DNA from: Pontiellaceae bacterium B12227
Lineage (GTDB): Bacteria > Verrucomicrobiota > Kiritimatiellia > Kiritimatiellales > Pontiellaceae
NCBI GenBank assembly: GCA_029432775.1
Contig: JAROAZ010000018.1
Coordinates: forward strand, 61,226 to 125,225
Direction: 5' to 3'
Length of the DNA stretch: 64,000 nucleotides
In this document: in pieces, positions 17,871 to 27,763 of the stretch
Layout: every line of letters begins with the position of its first letter
Numbering within the stretch: the stretch's first letter is position 1
The notes under the pieces: model-generated
Database searches by the model: none
Seen by the model: only the letters and a program-made list of their open reading frames with translations
Told to the model about the DNA's origin: nothing
Translations under genes and position numbers: made by a program

Positions 17871-18614
17871 TTATTTAAGATCCTTTGTTCTGACAATTTT
17901 TCCATCGACTACGTGCAGGCCGCACTCTTTCTGTTCCGGCGATTCCCACCACCACCGTCCGGCTCGAATATCTTCGCCGGGCTCGATGGCCCGCGTACAA
18001 CAGGCGCAGCCGATGCTGACAAAGCCTTGATCATGCAACGGGTTGTATGGCACATCGTGCTCTTTCAGGTGGCTGAGTACATCGCTGAGCGACCAGTCGA
18101 TCAGCGGATTAAATTTCGGAATGTCATTGCCGGCATCCCATTCAATCGCATGCATCTCGGTGCGGGTGGGGGATTGGTCGCGGCGCAGTCCGCAGATCCA
18201 GCCGCTGGAAGCCCCGAGCATTCGGCGAAGCGGCTTCATTTTCCGAACGCCGCAGCAGCGTTTTCGGGCTTCGATACTCTTTCTGAAAAGATTTACACCT
18301 TCTTCGGCAACCATTTGCTCAACTTCGTCTGCGTCGGGAAAAGTGGTTTTGATCTTTATATCGTATTTTTCTTCGGTCGATGCAATGAGGTCATAGGTCT
18401 CCGGAAAAAGGCGGCCGGTATCGAGTGTGAAAATGGGGATATTTAGCCCGCCTTTTGCGATTAGATCTGTAATTACCTGATCTTCCTGCCCCAGAGAGGT
18501 GGCGAAAACCGGACGTTCCAGATGCTCGGCGGCAAATTGCAGCAGTTCCTCTGCTGAGGCTCCCGCAAGCTCGTTTTGCAGGGTTTTTATGTTATTTTGA
18601 CTAATTTTGCTCAT
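17871..18614 (-). CDS. cysH: APS reductase (assimilatory, thioredoxin-dependent type)
   Basis: A 247-residue CysH-family reductase converting activated sulfate to sulfite. It carries both cysteine pairs of the iron-sulfur APS reductases: [13 protein letters not shown] and [20 protein letters not shown], followed by GRWWWES and the catalytic KECGLH. Presence of CC and CxxC argues for APS rather than PAPS as substrate. It is the first gene of the cysHDN-rrf2 operon and would feed sulfite to cysteine synthesis. No sulfite reductase gene is in the window. Confidence 0.92.
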   Translation of the reverse strand: MSKISQNNIKTLQNELAGASAEELLQFAAEHLERPVFATSLGQEDQVITDLIAKGGLNIPIFTLDTGRLFPETYDLIASTEEKYDIKIKTTFPDADEVEQMVAEEGVNLFRKSIEARKRCCGVRKMKPLRRMLGASSGWICGLRRDQSPTRTEMHAIEWDAGNDIPKFNPLIDWSLSDVLSHLKEHDVPYNPLHDQGFVSIGCACCTRAIEPGEDIRAGRWWWESPEQKECGLHVVDGKIVRTKDLK

Positions 18615-18655
18615 GGATTTTATCTCGTTCTGTTTGGGTCAACGGGGCAATAACC

Positions 18656-18684
18656 TATATACATGATCGGAATAGTAAAGTTAA
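18656..18684 (-). promoter_or_regulatory. Candidate promoter of the cysH operon
   Basis: Minus strand: TTAACT (18684-18679), 17-base spacer, TATATA (18661-18656), 41 bases before the cysH start. Both hexamers match the sigma-70 consensus at 4 of 6 positions. The surrounding stretch 18650-18730 is markedly A/T-rich. Confidence 0.35.
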
Positions 18685-19086
18685 AATGATAAAAAATTAT
18701 AATGATGATAGTGTATTAATTGTATTGGCGTGTCGCTATCGGGTGAATTTTTAGGCAAACAGAAGTAAATGTGCCGGTATCATTGCTCAATCAGCCGAGT
18801 TTCAACGAGCTAAACACCCGACTACGAGTTTCATGCGTAGACAACAGCTGCCGGATAGGCATGCTGCGGTCCAAAGGACGGCAAACGACTGCATGGATAG
18901 TGAAAAAAAGAGATTGGCTGTGTTTTGCTTCTTTTTTCAATTTCGGATGGAGGGTTTGTTCTAAACCAGCAGTGCATTGGTGCTGGATTTTTGTAGCCCG
19001 GATCTGCCGGACTGGAGCAATTTACGGGTTCAAATGAAAGGATTTCGGCTGAGGAAAAGGGGTTTAAGGGTTGCATTGTCCGATGT
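18685..19086. other. Divergent intergenic region, no gene supported
   Basis: Lies between cysH (minus) and the GbsR-type gene (plus). An 88-codon frame at 18771 shows no family features, signal peptide or ribosome site and is not called. An A/T-rich part lies close to cysH. Confidence 0.4.
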
Positions 19087-19104
19087 GTTCAGTAAATTTT
19101 GAAC
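19087..19104 (+). promoter_or_regulatory. Palindrome just before the GbsR-type start codon
   Basis: GTTCA (19087-19091) and TGAAC (19100-19104) form an inverted repeat with an 8-base centre, ending three bases before the ATG at 19108. Such a site could be the regulator's own operator; no experiment supports this. Confidence 0.3.
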
Positions 19105-19107
19105 ATT

Positions 19108-19617
19108 ATGAATGATAACATTCAGAGTCGGCAGTTATTGAGCGAACTCGAGGGCGAGGTTATTGCTCTATTTGTTCGTATGGCGGATGTTTTGAATCTG
19201 CCCCGCTCAGTGGGGGAGATCTATGGAATCCTCTTTATTTCAAGTCATCCGCTCTGTCTGGATGATTGTCGCATTCGTTTGAACATCAGTAAGGGTTCGA
19301 CCAGCCAGGGACTCAAGATTCTTCGTTCGTTCGGCGCCATTCGCACGGTCTATATTCCCGGAGACCGAAAAGATTATTATGTAGCCGAGTCTTCGCTTCG
19401 TAAAATTGCTTCCGGTTTTGCCAGCGAGCAGATTCAGCCGCATGTGGCCAGTGGGCATGAACGGTTGGAACGCATTCGCGATTTGCTCGATCAGCATGAC
19501 GATGAGCAGAAAAAAGAGCTGTCGGAAAAAATCGACCTCCTGGAAAACTGGCAGCGCAGGGCCGGTAAAACACTTCCTCTGATTCTCAAGCTGATTGGAA
19601 GTGGTCGCGATGGATAA
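19108..19617 (+). CDS. GbsR/MarR-type transcriptional regulator of the polysaccharide locus
   Basis: A winged-helix protein of 169 residues. The segment NLPRSVGEIYGILFISSHPL followed by CLDDCRIRLNISKGSTSQGL is the hallmark of the GbsR-like branch. The C-terminal part (about 115-160) is charged and probably a dimer helix. ATG 19108 is preferred over a TTG at 19099. The 3' end overlaps the NusG-like gene by 8 bases, so the two are translationally coupled. The pair heads a long run of same-strand glycan genes, so control of exopolysaccharide synthesis is the natural inference. Confidence 0.85.
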   Translation: MNDNIQSRQLLSELEGEVIALFVRMADVLNLPRSVGEIYGILFISSHPLCLDDCRIRLNISKGSTSQGLKILRSFGAIRTVYIPGDRKDYYVAESSLRKIASGFASEQIQPHVASGHERLERIRDLLDQHDDEQKKELSEKIDLLENWQRRAGKTLPLILKLIGSGRDG

Positions 19618-20158
19618 GGCATTTCAGTGTGAACCTGGAGAGCTCTGGTATTGTGTCCGAACAAAACCTAAGAAAGAGCGGATGGCGGCGGCTAACATGG
19701 CGGCGCTTCATGGGTTGGAAGTTTTCTGCCCTCAGATTCGGTTTCGCCGGAAAACGGCGCGGGGACCTGTATGGTTTCAGGAAGCCATGTTTCCCGGGTA
19801 TATGTTTGCGCGTTTTGACATGTTTGAAAATAAACGACTGGTTTCGTATTCGCCGGGCGTACTGAATCTTCCCACCTTTAATGGACGTTACGTACCCGTT
19901 CCGGAATCGGTGATAAAAACCATTCAGAAAGATCTGGATGATAATGGTTCGGTTGATGCCGGCATGCCACTGGAGGTCGGCGAGGAAACCACCGTACTGG
20001 AAGGGTCCATGCGCGGGTTGAAGGTGAAGGTTATAAAAGTCATGACTGCGGAAGCCCGGGTGGCGGTATTGCTTGAAATGCTGGGAACGTTGGTTGAGGC
20101 GGAGTTTCCTGTGGATGCGCTTGAGCATCGCACGGAGCACCGGGCGGCTGATGACTGA
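19610..20158 (+). CDS. NusG-like antiterminator (UpxY/RfaH/LoaP type)
   Basis: A 182-residue NusG paralogue. The NGN domain is clear (WYCVRTKPKKERMAAANMAA, then EAMFPGYMFARFD). A C-terminal KOW-like segment (VGEETTVLEGSMRGLKVKVI) follows near residues 120-165. Specialised NusG proteins of this kind let RNA polymerase read through long capsule or exopolysaccharide operons. Its place at the head of about 44 kb of glycan genes fits that role. The ATG at 19610 lies inside the end of the upstream gene, with GGAAG ahead of it. Confidence 0.88.
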   Translation: MDKAFQCEPGELWYCVRTKPKKERMAAANMAALHGLEVFCPQIRFRRKTARGPVWFQEAMFPGYMFARFDMFENKRLVSYSPGVLNLPTFNGRYVPVPESVIKTIQKDLDDNGSVDAGMPLEVGEETTVLEGSMRGLKVKVIKVMTAEARVAVLLEMLGTLVEAEFPVDALEHRTEHRAADD

Positions 20159-20408
20159 GTCCCGTGCATGCAGATATCCAATGATTAGATATTCGATAAC
20201 GATTGAGAATGCCCGGACGGTTTTGGGATTGGCTTGGCAACCGAGTGCCGTAGCGTGCTGACCGGGCTCATTTACGTGTTGAACCTGTAAGCTTGAGATA
20301 AAAAAATGAGGTAATGTTTGTTGTTTAGTCGGAATGGCATGGATTGTGTTATGTTTTCCGCAACTAGAGCTGTTTAGGATATAGATTTTAAAAAACTGGA
20401 ACTGAATT

Positions 20409-22247
20409 ATGTGTGGAATTGTTGGATATTTTGGAAAGAGAAAAGCATCGGAAATTCTGGTGGATGGATTGCGCCGGTTGGAATACCGAGGATACGATTC
20501 AGCGGGAGTAGCCTGTCTGCATGACGGAAGCATTGCTGTTGTAAAAAATCCGGGAAAGATTAAAGAACTTCGCCAAAAGGTGAGCGATACGGCCACATTG
20601 ACCATGACGGAATCGAGGATGGGGATCGGTCATACGCGCTGGGCCACTCATGGTCCGCCGACGGAAAAAAATGCGCACCCGCATCTCGATGCCTCCGGGC
20701 ATTTTGCCATGGTTCACAACGGGATCATTGAAAACTATAAGGATATTCGCAAAGGACTGGCTTCCGAGGGGATCGAGTGCATTTCTGATACAGATTCCGA
20801 GGTGTTGGTTCAACTCATCTCCTTTTTATACAAGGATAACCTCGAGGATGCGGTCAGCGAGGCGCTGCAGAAGATCAAGGGCACCTACGGTATTGTGGTG
20901 ATGTCCGATCACGAGCCCGGTAAATTAGTGGTGGCCCGCTGCGGCAGTCCGATTGTGATCGGGCTTGGTAAAAATGAAACGGTCATTGCCAGCGATGCTT
21001 CAGCCATCATTCCGCACACCCGTGATGCTGTATATCTTGAAGACTATGATATGGCGGTGATCACAGAAGACGGCATGGAGATGTGTAATCTGCAGCGGGC
21101 TCCGGTCAGCCGCGAAGTCACAGAAATGGATTGGGACACCGGAGCCGCTGAAAAAGGGGAATATGAGCATTTCATGCTGAAAGAAATGTTTGAGCAACCA
21201 CAATCGATCCGCAATGCGATCCGCGGTCGCCTGGATTATGACATGGGCACGGCCGTACTTTCAGGACTTGATTTTTCAGCAAGGGATGCCGCCCAGATTA
21301 ATCGCGTTCTGGTTGTAGGTTGCGGAACCTCGATGCATGCCGGCATGGTCGGGGAATATGCCATTGAAGAAATGGCCGGCGTTAATGCGGAAGTGGAGCA
21401 GGCGGCTGAATTTCGGTACAGAAATCCGCTTATTACTCCGAACGACCTGGTTGTTGCAATCAGTCAGTCCGGGGAAACCGCCGACACGTTGGCCGCTGTT
21501 CGGGAAGCGAAACAGAAGGGTGCAATCGTTGCCGGTCTTTGTAATGTGGTGGGCTCCACCATTGCCAGAGAAACCGGGCGGGGTGTGTACCTTCATGCCG
21601 GTCCGGAGATCGGCGTTGCTTCCACCAAGGCATTCACCTGTCAGGTCTCTGTAATGTTGATGATGGCCCTGAAAATTGCCAGAACCCGCCGAATGCCACG
21701 ACATGATGGAATTGAATTTGCACGATGGATTCAGAAATTGCCGGATCTTGTTGAGAGGGTACTGGCACAGAATAAGGCAATCAAAGCGGTGGCTCAGAAA
21801 TATGCCAAAGCGGATAATGCATTTTTCATCGGCCGTGGTTATCTGTTTCCGGTTGCGCTTGAGGGCGCACTGAAATTAAAAGAAATCAGCTACGTTCATG
21901 CAGAAGGGTATCATGCCGCAGAGCTGAAGCATGGTCCGATTGCGCTGCTGGAGGAGTGCACTCCGGTGATTGCCCTGCTGAACAATATTCCGGGCAAAGA
22001 TAAAACTCTTGGAAATGCAGAGGAGTGCAAGGCGCGAAAGGCCCCTGTTATTGCAGTCGTTTCAGAAGGCGATGAAGGCAGTGCGGATGGATTTGATGAT
22101 ATGATCGTTATTCCTGATTGTCCTCCGGCGATTGCCCCGGTTCCCACCGTGGTTGCGCTGCAATTGCTCTCGTATCACATTGCGGCAGCTCGTGGATGCG
22201 AAATCGATCAGCCGCGAAATCTCGCGAAATCAGTAACCGTGGAATAG
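20409..22247 (+). CDS. glmS: Glutamine-fructose-6-phosphate aminotransferase (isomerizing)
   Basis: A 612-residue GlmS that makes glucosamine-6-phosphate from fructose-6-phosphate and glutamine. It starts MCGIVGYFG, giving the N-terminal catalytic Cys after Met removal. GHTRWATHG and HNGIIENY of the glutaminase domain are intact. Two SIS domains follow (CGTSMHAGMVG; SQSGETADTLAA; AELKHGPIALLEE). The C-terminus DQPRNLAKSVTVE is the standard one. The preceding 250 bases separate it from the NusG-like gene. It supplies amino-sugar precursor (UDP-GlcNAc) for the exopolysaccharide and cell wall. Confidence 0.97.
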   Translation: MCGIVGYFGKRKASEILVDGLRRLEYRGYDSAGVACLHDGSIAVVKNPGKIKELRQKVSDTATLTMTESRMGIGHTRWATHGPPTEKNAHPHLDASGHFAMVHNGIIENYKDIRKGLASEGIECISDTDSEVLVQLISFLYKDNLEDAVSEALQKIKGTYGIVVMSDHEPGKLVVARCGSPIVIGLGKNETVIASDASAIIPHTRDAVYLEDYDMAVITEDGMEMCNLQRAPVSREVTEMDWDTGAAEKGEYEHFMLKEMFEQPQSIRNAIRGRLDYDMGTAVLSGLDFSARDAAQINRVLVVGCGTSMHAGMVGEYAIEEMAGVNAEVEQAAEFRYRNPLITPNDLVVAISQSGETADTLAAVREAKQKGAIVAGLCNVVGSTIARETGRGVYLHAGPEIGVASTKAFTCQVSVMLMMALKIARTRRMPRHDGIEFARWIQKLPDLVERVLAQNKAIKAVAQKYAKADNAFFIGRGYLFPVALEGALKLKEISYVHAEGYHAAELKHGPIALLEECTPVIALLNNIPGKDKTLGNAEECKARKAPVIAVVSEGDEGSADGFDDMIVIPDCPPAIAPVPTVVALQLLSYHIAAARGCEIDQPRNLAKSVTVE

Positions 22248-22268
22248 GCAGCGAAAAGTCTAATCATT

Positions 22269-23369
22269 GTGAAGCGTTTTATTATAACCGGCGGTGCCGG
22301 ATTCATTGGGTCTGCAGTCTGCCGCTACCTGGTGAAGGAAAAACAAGTTGAGGTTTTAAACCTCGATAAGTTGACCTATGCCGGAGTGCCGGAATCGCTG
22401 AAAGAAATTGAAGACAGCGAGCGGTATCGCTTCGAGCAGGTGGATGTCTGTAATCAGGTAACGGTTGCTTCCCTATTTGCAGATTTTCAGCCCGATGCTG
22501 TCATGCACCTTGCTGCTGAATCGCACGTGGACCGTTCCATCGATGGACCTTCCGCTTTTATGGAAACCAACATTATGGGGACCTACACGATGCTGGAGTG
22601 CGCGCGGGAATACTGGCTGTCTCTGCCCGAGGACCTTTCTGTCCCCGAATCAGAGTCTCCAAACTCCAAACCCCAAACTCCAAACCGCTCCAATTTCCGA
22701 TTTCACCATATTTCCACCGATGAAGTGTACGGCTCGTTGGGAGCGGCGGGCCTTTTTGAAGAGACCACGTCGTACGATCCGCGCTCACCCTATTCGGCCA
22801 GCAAGGCTTCTTCCGATCACTTGGTGAAAGCCTGGTTTCATACCTACGGTCTGCCGGTAGTGATTACAAATTGCTCCAATAACTATGGTCCCTATCATTT
22901 CCCGGAAAAGTTGATCCCCCTCGTGATATTAAATGCGTTGGATGAGAAGCCGCTTCCTATCTATGGAAAAGGGGATAACATTCGTGACTGGCTCTATGTT
23001 GAGGACCACGCCAAAGCACTGGTGAACGTGGTTGAAAAAGGACGGCTTGGCGAAACCTATAACGTTGGCGGACGTAATGAACGAACCAATCTTGAGGTGG
23101 TGGAAACCATTTGTGAAATTCTTGATGAGCTTCGGCCACGGGAGTCCGGAATGTATAAGGATCTGATTACATTTGTAGCCGACCGTCCTGGTCATGATGC
23201 TCGCTATGCCATCGACGCTACCAAGCTGGAGACTGAGCTCGGCTGGAAAGCCGAAGAAAACTTTGAAACGGGTATCCGCCGCACCATCCAGTGGTATCTG
23301 GCTAATAAATGGTGGTGGAGCCCGCTCCGCGAAGGGCGATATTCCGGAGAACGGTTGGGAAAAGCATAA
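22269..23369 (+). CDS. rfbB: dTDP-glucose 4,6-dehydratase with a repeat-derived insert
   Basis: Extended SDR enzyme of 366 residues that makes dTDP-4-keto-6-deoxyglucose. The NAD-binding motif is [17 protein letters not shown] and YSASK carry the catalytic residues. The start is GTG 22269. About residues 129-142 ([14 protein letters not shown]) are not expected between AREYWL and [13 protein letters not shown]. They are encoded by heptads CCAAACT/CCAAACC (22656-22690), one of the repeat families in this window. The insert keeps frame and lies at a loop before the catalytic strand. rfbA follows 13 bases downstream; rfbC and rfbD are absent here. Confidence 0.95.
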   Translation: MKRFIITGGAGFIGSAVCRYLVKEKQVEVLNLDKLTYAGVPESLKEIEDSERYRFEQVDVCNQVTVASLFADFQPDAVMHLAAESHVDRSIDGPSAFMETNIMGTYTMLECAREYWLSLPEDLSVPESESPNSKPQTPNRSNFRFHHISTDEVYGSLGAAGLFEETTSYDPRSPYSASKASSDHLVKAWFHTYGLPVVITNCSNNYGPYHFPEKLIPLVILNALDEKPLPIYGKGDNIRDWLYVEDHAKALVNVVEKGRLGETYNVGGRNERTNLEVVETICEILDELRPRESGMYKDLITFVADRPGHDARYAIDATKLETELGWKAEENFETGIRRTIQWYLANKWWWSPLREGRYSGERLGKA

Positions 23370-23382
23370 CGGAGATTTCGAG

Positions 23383-24255
23383 ATGAAGGGAATTGTACTA
23401 GCGGGTGGTAGCGGAACGCGCCTGCATCCACTGACCCAGGTGGTCAGCAAGCAGATGCTTCCGGTGTATGATAAGCCGATGATCTACTATCCGATTTCCA
23501 CACTCATGTTGGCCGGCATTCGTGATGTGCTGATCATCAGTACACCACATGACCTCCCCATGTTTGAGCAATTGCTAGGGGATGGGTCGAAGATCGGAAT
23601 GAATTTCACCTATTCGTTGCAGCCGAGTCCCGATGGGCTGGCCCAGGCGTTTATCATCGGCAAGGAATTCATTGGGGAGGACTCGGTGGCTTTGGTGCTG
23701 GGGGATAATATTTTTTATGGCCACGGATTCCCGAAAATGCTTCGGCGGGCCGGTGACATGGAATCAGGTGCGTCAATTTTCACCTATCCTGTTCGTGACC
23801 CGGAGCGATATGGCGTGATTGAATTAGACGAAAACGGGGCGGCAGTTTCTCTGGCAGAGAAGCCAGTGGAACCAAAATCAAATCTAGCGGTCACCGGCTT
23901 GTATTTTTTTGATCATAGCGTGGTTGAAATGGCTGAGACGTTGAAGCCCTCTGCTCGGGGAGAACTGGAAATTACAGATCTGATCAGGAACTACCTGACG
24001 TCTGGAACGTTGAATGTGGAAAATCTCGGGCGCGGCTTTGCCTGGCTCGATACCGGAACGCATGAGTCTTTGCATCAGGCGGCAAGTTATGTTGAGACCA
24101 TAGAGGCGCGGCAAGGGCTGAAGATTGCCTGTGTCGAAGAGATTGCCTATCGGTTGGGTTATATTCAAAAAGCCCAGTTAGAGGCGCTGGGAAAAGTGAT
24201 GGGAACAAATGCCTATGGCCAGTATCTGTTGCGTATAGCGCGAGCAGACATTTAA
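23383..24255 (+). CDS. rfbA: Glucose-1-phosphate thymidylyltransferase
   Basis: A 290-residue RmlA enzyme, making dTDP-glucose from dTTP and glucose-1-phosphate. The ATG at 23383 is set by GGAG eight bases upstream and by the family N-terminus [44 protein letters not shown] and LDTGTHESL are conserved. The frame is open upstream into rfbB, but that part is a shadow. Together with rfbB it starts a dTDP-6-deoxyhexose route; the later enzymes may lie elsewhere. Confidence 0.96.
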   Translation: MKGIVLAGGSGTRLHPLTQVVSKQMLPVYDKPMIYYPISTLMLAGIRDVLIISTPHDLPMFEQLLGDGSKIGMNFTYSLQPSPDGLAQAFIIGKEFIGEDSVALVLGDNIFYGHGFPKMLRRAGDMESGASIFTYPVRDPERYGVIELDENGAAVSLAEKPVEPKSNLAVTGLYFFDHSVVEMAETLKPSARGELEITDLIRNYLTSGTLNVENLGRGFAWLDTGTHESLHQAASYVETIEARQGLKIACVEEIAYRLGYIQKAQLEALGKVMGTNAYGQYLLRIARADI

Positions 24256-24590
24256 TGGATTAAAAATTTAGAATTCCCTCCGACTGATTATTAGCCACCT
24301 GTGGGGGAGCGATTCGTGCTCAATATCGCAAGAAAGGGTGGAAAAATTCAGTGGTTTGGATTTTCTTATGTGGGCATTTGCTGCTCAATGATGTGGCTAT
24401 CCTGACCTCATTGAGCTGCGGCATCTATATGCTCACTGTTTAGTTGCAGAGGCAGGAAACGCGACATATCGGGAGTTAATGTATAAAATCCGAGTGGTAT
24501 ATGTTGAACATTGTTTGTTTCTCTATTATGTTTCTCTTTCTTGTTCAGGGGGAGATCGTATTCTGAACACCTCAATAAGGAGAAGCAGTT
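24256..24590. other. Intergenic gap before gmd, nothing recognised
   Basis: 335 bases with no supported gene. The stretch 24476-24540 is T-rich and may hold a promoter for gmd, but no good -35/-10 pair stands out. Confidence 0.35.
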
Positions 24591-25643
24591 GTGAAAAAAG
24601 CATTGATTACAGGTATTACCGGGCAGGATGGTTCATATTTAACCGAGTTGCTCATGAGTAAGGGGTACGAAGTACACGGAATTATTCGGCGCGCCAGTTC
24701 GTTTAATACCCACCGCATTGATCACCTGTATGAGGATCAGCTGGAGGGAAATCCCCAGATGTTCCTGCACTATGGCGATATGACAGACTCCAGTAACCTG
24801 AACCGTATCATTGAAAAAGTTGAGCCTTCGGAAATCTATAACCTGGCGGCCCAATCGCACGTACAGGTTTCTTTCGAGGTGCCGGAATACACGGCCGAAG
24901 CCGATGCCATCGGAACGTTACGCATTCTGGATGCCATCCGCGAAACCGGAATCGACAGTCGCTTCTACCAGGCCTCGACTTCTGAGCTTTACGGCAAGGT
25001 GATGGAAGTTCCGCAGACCGAAACCACTCCGTTCTATCCGCGTTCACCCTACGCTGTGGCCAAGCAGTACGGATTCTGGATCGTGAAAAACTATCGTGAG
25101 TCCTACGGCCTGCACGCCAGCAACGGCATCCTCTTTAACCACGAATCCCCGCGTCGCGGCGAAACCTTTGTAACCCGTAAAATCACGATGGCAGTGGCCC
25201 GAATTTCCCGGGGTCTTCAGAAGTGTCTCTACATGGGGAACATCGATGCGCTGCGCGACTGGGGCTATGCTCCGGACTATGTCGAAATGATGTGGATGAT
25301 GCTTCAGCAGGATGCGCCGGATGACTATGTGGTTGCGACCAATGAAATGCATACCGTCCGAGAATTTATTGAAAAATCGTTCGCGTGTGTCGATGTTGAA
25401 ATTGCTTGGGAAGGCAAAGGCGTTGATGAGGTTGGTAAAAACAAAGCGACGGGCGATGTTGTGGTCCGGATGGATGAGCGCTACTACCGCCCTTGCGAAG
25501 TCGAGCAGCTTCTCGGCGATCCGGCCAAAGCAAAAAAACAACTTGGCTGGGAGCCCAATGTTAAGTTTTCCGAGCTCGTTAAGATTATGACAGAAGGTGA
25601 TCTTCGACTCCTCGAGAATCCTAATTACGAAATCGGATTTTAG
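24591..25643 (+). CDS. gmd: GDP-mannose 4,6-dehydratase
   Basis: A 350-residue extended SDR that turns GDP-mannose into GDP-4-keto-6-deoxymannose. The start is GTG 24591 with AGGAG eight bases upstream. [16 protein letters not shown] is the NADP motif; [20 protein letters not shown] and [16 protein letters not shown] are family hallmarks. Length is normal and no repeat insert is present, unlike several neighbours. It works with fcl downstream to make GDP-L-fucose. Confidence 0.97.
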   Translation: MKKALITGITGQDGSYLTELLMSKGYEVHGIIRRASSFNTHRIDHLYEDQLEGNPQMFLHYGDMTDSSNLNRIIEKVEPSEIYNLAAQSHVQVSFEVPEYTAEADAIGTLRILDAIRETGIDSRFYQASTSELYGKVMEVPQTETTPFYPRSPYAVAKQYGFWIVKNYRESYGLHASNGILFNHESPRRGETFVTRKITMAVARISRGLQKCLYMGNIDALRDWGYAPDYVEMMWMMLQQDAPDDYVVATNEMHTVREFIEKSFACVDVEIAWEGKGVDEVGKNKATGDVVVRMDERYYRPCEVEQLLGDPAKAKKQLGWEPNVKFSELVKIMTEGDLRLLENPNYEIGF

Positions 25644-25678
25644 AGAAACTGTTTATAGTTGGTGGTTTGGAGTTGGGT

Positions 25679-26023
25679 GTGAGCGATTTCAAAGAACTTG
25701 AAGTTTGGCGTAAGGCGATTGAGGTCGTAACCGGTATTGATCGCATATCGTCCAATTTTCCAGATTCGGAAAAGTTTGGACTCACCAATCAGATAAGGCG
25801 AGCTGCGATAAGTATCCCGTCAAATATTGCGGAGGGTGGCGCTCGTCACCATGCCAATGACTTTATCCACTTTCTTCGGATTGCAGACGGATCTGCTGCA
25901 GAAGTTGAAACCCAACTCATAATTGCCGGGAAGCTTGGATTTTTTGATTCTGAAGAATCCCGGATTAACGAACTTGTTATTATCCGGAAAATGTTGGCCG
26001 GATTAATTAAATCACTGAGGTGA
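25679..26023 (+). CDS. Four-helix-bundle protein (S23/IVP, Avd-like)
   Basis: 114 residues of the four-helix-bundle family first found in 23S rRNA intervening sequences, related in fold to the Avd accessory protein of diversity-generating retroelements. Typical features are [10 protein letters not shown] near the start and [20 protein letters not shown] 25679 is chosen because GGAG lies just upstream. It interrupts the gmd-fcl pair and overlaps the fcl region by its stop. Its upstream flank (GGTTTGGAGTTGGG) and the fcl start carry heptad-type repeats. Its role is unknown; a second copy lies at 51921. Confidence 0.85.
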   Translation: MSDFKELEVWRKAIEVVTGIDRISSNFPDSEKFGLTNQIRRAAISIPSNIAEGGARHHANDFIHFLRIADGSAAEVETQLIIAGKLGFFDSEESRINELVIIRKMLAGLIKSLR

Positions 26024-26028
26024 AAATT

Positions 26029-27189
26029 ATGGGTTTATCAACCCCAAACTCCAAACCCCAAACTTCAGACTCCATTCCTCGCGATGCCAAAATCTATATA
26101 GCCGGCCATCTAGGTCTGGTTGGTTCTGGAATCCGGCGGGCTTTGGAGCGCCATGGCTATACCAACCTGCTCGGTAAATCGCGTAATGAAGTTGATCTGA
26201 TTAACCAGCAGTCGGTCGAAAAGTTCTTTACCGAAGAAAAACCGGACTATGTCGTCCTGGTTGCGGCCAAAGTGGGTGGCATTGTGGCAAACAGCACGTA
26301 TCGCGGTCAGTTCATCTATGAAAATATGATGATTGAAATGAATGTCATTCATGCGGCCAAAGTTCACGGGGTGAAAAAACTCCTGTTCCTCGGATCCAGC
26401 TGCATCTATCCCAAGATGGCTCCGCAGCCGATGGTGGAGGAGCATCTGCTCACCGGACCGCTTGAGCCGACCAATGAGCCGTATGCTATTGCAAAGATCG
26501 CGGGCATTCGCCTTTGTGATGCGTACAACCGTCAGTACGGAACGAATTTTATCTCCGCCATGCCGACCAATATGTATGGGCCCGGCGATAATTATCATCC
26601 AGAGAATTCACATGTGATGCCGGCCTTCATCCGGCGTATGCATCTTGCGAAGTGTGTGGATAACGAAGATTGGGATTCAATCAGGGCAATTTACAGCCAC
26701 GAAAAGGCACAAAAAAACACCAAGACAGAACAGCCGGATAAGAAGCACTTGGTTGAATGGCTCGCTGCAAGTGGGATCAATCAGCTCCAAACTTCAGACT
26801 CCAAGCTTCAAACCGAACTTTCCTGCTGGGGCAGCGGATCTCCTTTCCGGGAATTCCTGTATAGCGACGATCTGGCGGAAGCCTGCGTTTTTCTCTTGGA
26901 AAACATCAATTACGCCGATGTTGCATTCGAAGATTCAACCGGTACGGTTCAGTCGCATGTGAATGTCGGTTCCGGCACAGAAATCACCATCAAAGAACTG
27001 GCTGAAACAGTGGCTGATGTGGTCGGCTTTGAGGGCGATATTGAATGGGATACGTCCAGGCCTGATGGTACACCCCGTAAGCTGATGGATTCTTCCAAAC
27101 TTCGGAAACTCGGTTGGGAGCCCAGGGTCGAACTGCGCGAAGGGATCGCCCGCGCTTATGCAGATTTTAAAACACGCTACTGTTCATAA
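26029..27189 (+). CDS. fcl: GDP-L-fucose synthase with several repeat-derived inserts
   Basis: Makes GDP-L-fucose from the gmd product by epimerisation and reduction. The ATG at 26029 follows AGGTGA. The core is clear: [41 protein letters not shown] [12 protein letters not shown] and [11 protein letters not shown]. At 386 residues it is clearly longer than the usual 310-320. The first 14 residues ([14 protein letters not shown]) come from CCAAACY heptads (26041-26074). A second insert ([13 protein letters not shown], 26784-26817) is of the same family. A third stretch ([11 protein letters not shown], 26698-26727) resembles the CACAAAG-type element. All keep frame. Activity is likely because the inserts avoid the conserved blocks. 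Confidence 0.95.
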   Translation: MGLSTPNSKPQTSDSIPRDAKIYIAGHLGLVGSGIRRALERHGYTNLLGKSRNEVDLINQQSVEKFFTEEKPDYVVLVAAKVGGIVANSTYRGQFIYENMMIEMNVIHAAKVHGVKKLLFLGSSCIYPKMAPQPMVEEHLLTGPLEPTNEPYAIAKIAGIRLCDAYNRQYGTNFISAMPTNMYGPGDNYHPENSHVMPAFIRRMHLAKCVDNEDWDSIRAIYSHEKAQKNTKTEQPDKKHLVEWLAASGINQLQTSDSKLQTELSCWGSGSPFREFLYSDDLAEACVFLLENINYADVAFEDSTGTVQSHVNVGSGTEITIKELAETVADVVGFEGDIEWDTSRPDGTPRKLMDSSKLRKLGWEPRVELREGIARAYADFKTRYCS

Positions 27190-27763
27190 CATATGATTTC
27201 CCGTATCGCCGCCATCCAGGCGGCCTTGCCTCAGATGTTGCCGGATTTTTTTGCACCATAATGAGTAAGACTTTGAAGTATTGTTAAGGCAAGCAGGCAA
27301 AATCTGAATAAGCATGAAGGGTGGTCCGATTCGAGACGAAGGATTTCGCCCGTATATTGGAAGGTCAATATCCCGATAAGGTAATAGGCGATTACTCTTG
27401 GGGCTTGAGTCTGTTACACCATTAATACCAGATTAACCTGATTTGTATTTTTTGGCCACAAAGAGGTACAAAAGGCACGAAAACTCTGCAGTTCGGGTCT
27501 TTGTGTTTCTTGTGCTGGGCTGCCCCCCTTAAACTATGACATTTAAAATGTGAAACCTTTCAGGGCAAATCATCTGCATTAATCCTGACAGCCTTCGCAT
27601 AGGAAAGTCAGTCTGTCTCTAGGAGTTTTATACGTCTCCTTGATATATCTTGATGGCGGATAATACTATTAATTTATAAAACTATTTATTTCCTGATCTT
27701 TTTTATATTTGCTAGCCTACCCCTACGCTTCACGGGGAAGTGTGCTAACCATGGGAGAAAAGG
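27190..27763. other. Intergenic region with REP-like and CACAAAG-type elements
   Basis: No gene supported. It holds the REP-like hairpin at 27202-27230. It also holds an element (27460-27516) in which CACAAAGAGGTACAAAAGGC is followed by a partly complementary GTCTTTGTGTTTCTTGTGC. An A/T-rich segment (27655-27715) just before the next gene may contain its promoter. Confidence 0.45.
27202..27230 (+). repeat. REP-like hairpin element, left copy
   Basis: Contains GCCGCC-ATCCA-GGCGGC, a perfect 6-bp stem. The block matches, inverted, the element at 29655-29682 with one mismatch over 28 bases. The two copies bracket two secreted-protein genes. It also lies just after fcl and may help end transcription. 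Confidence 0.7.

Noticed and set aside
18771..19037. An 88-codon gene between cysH and the GbsR-type gene
   Set aside because: No family features, odd composition rich in Cys and Trp, and no ribosome site.
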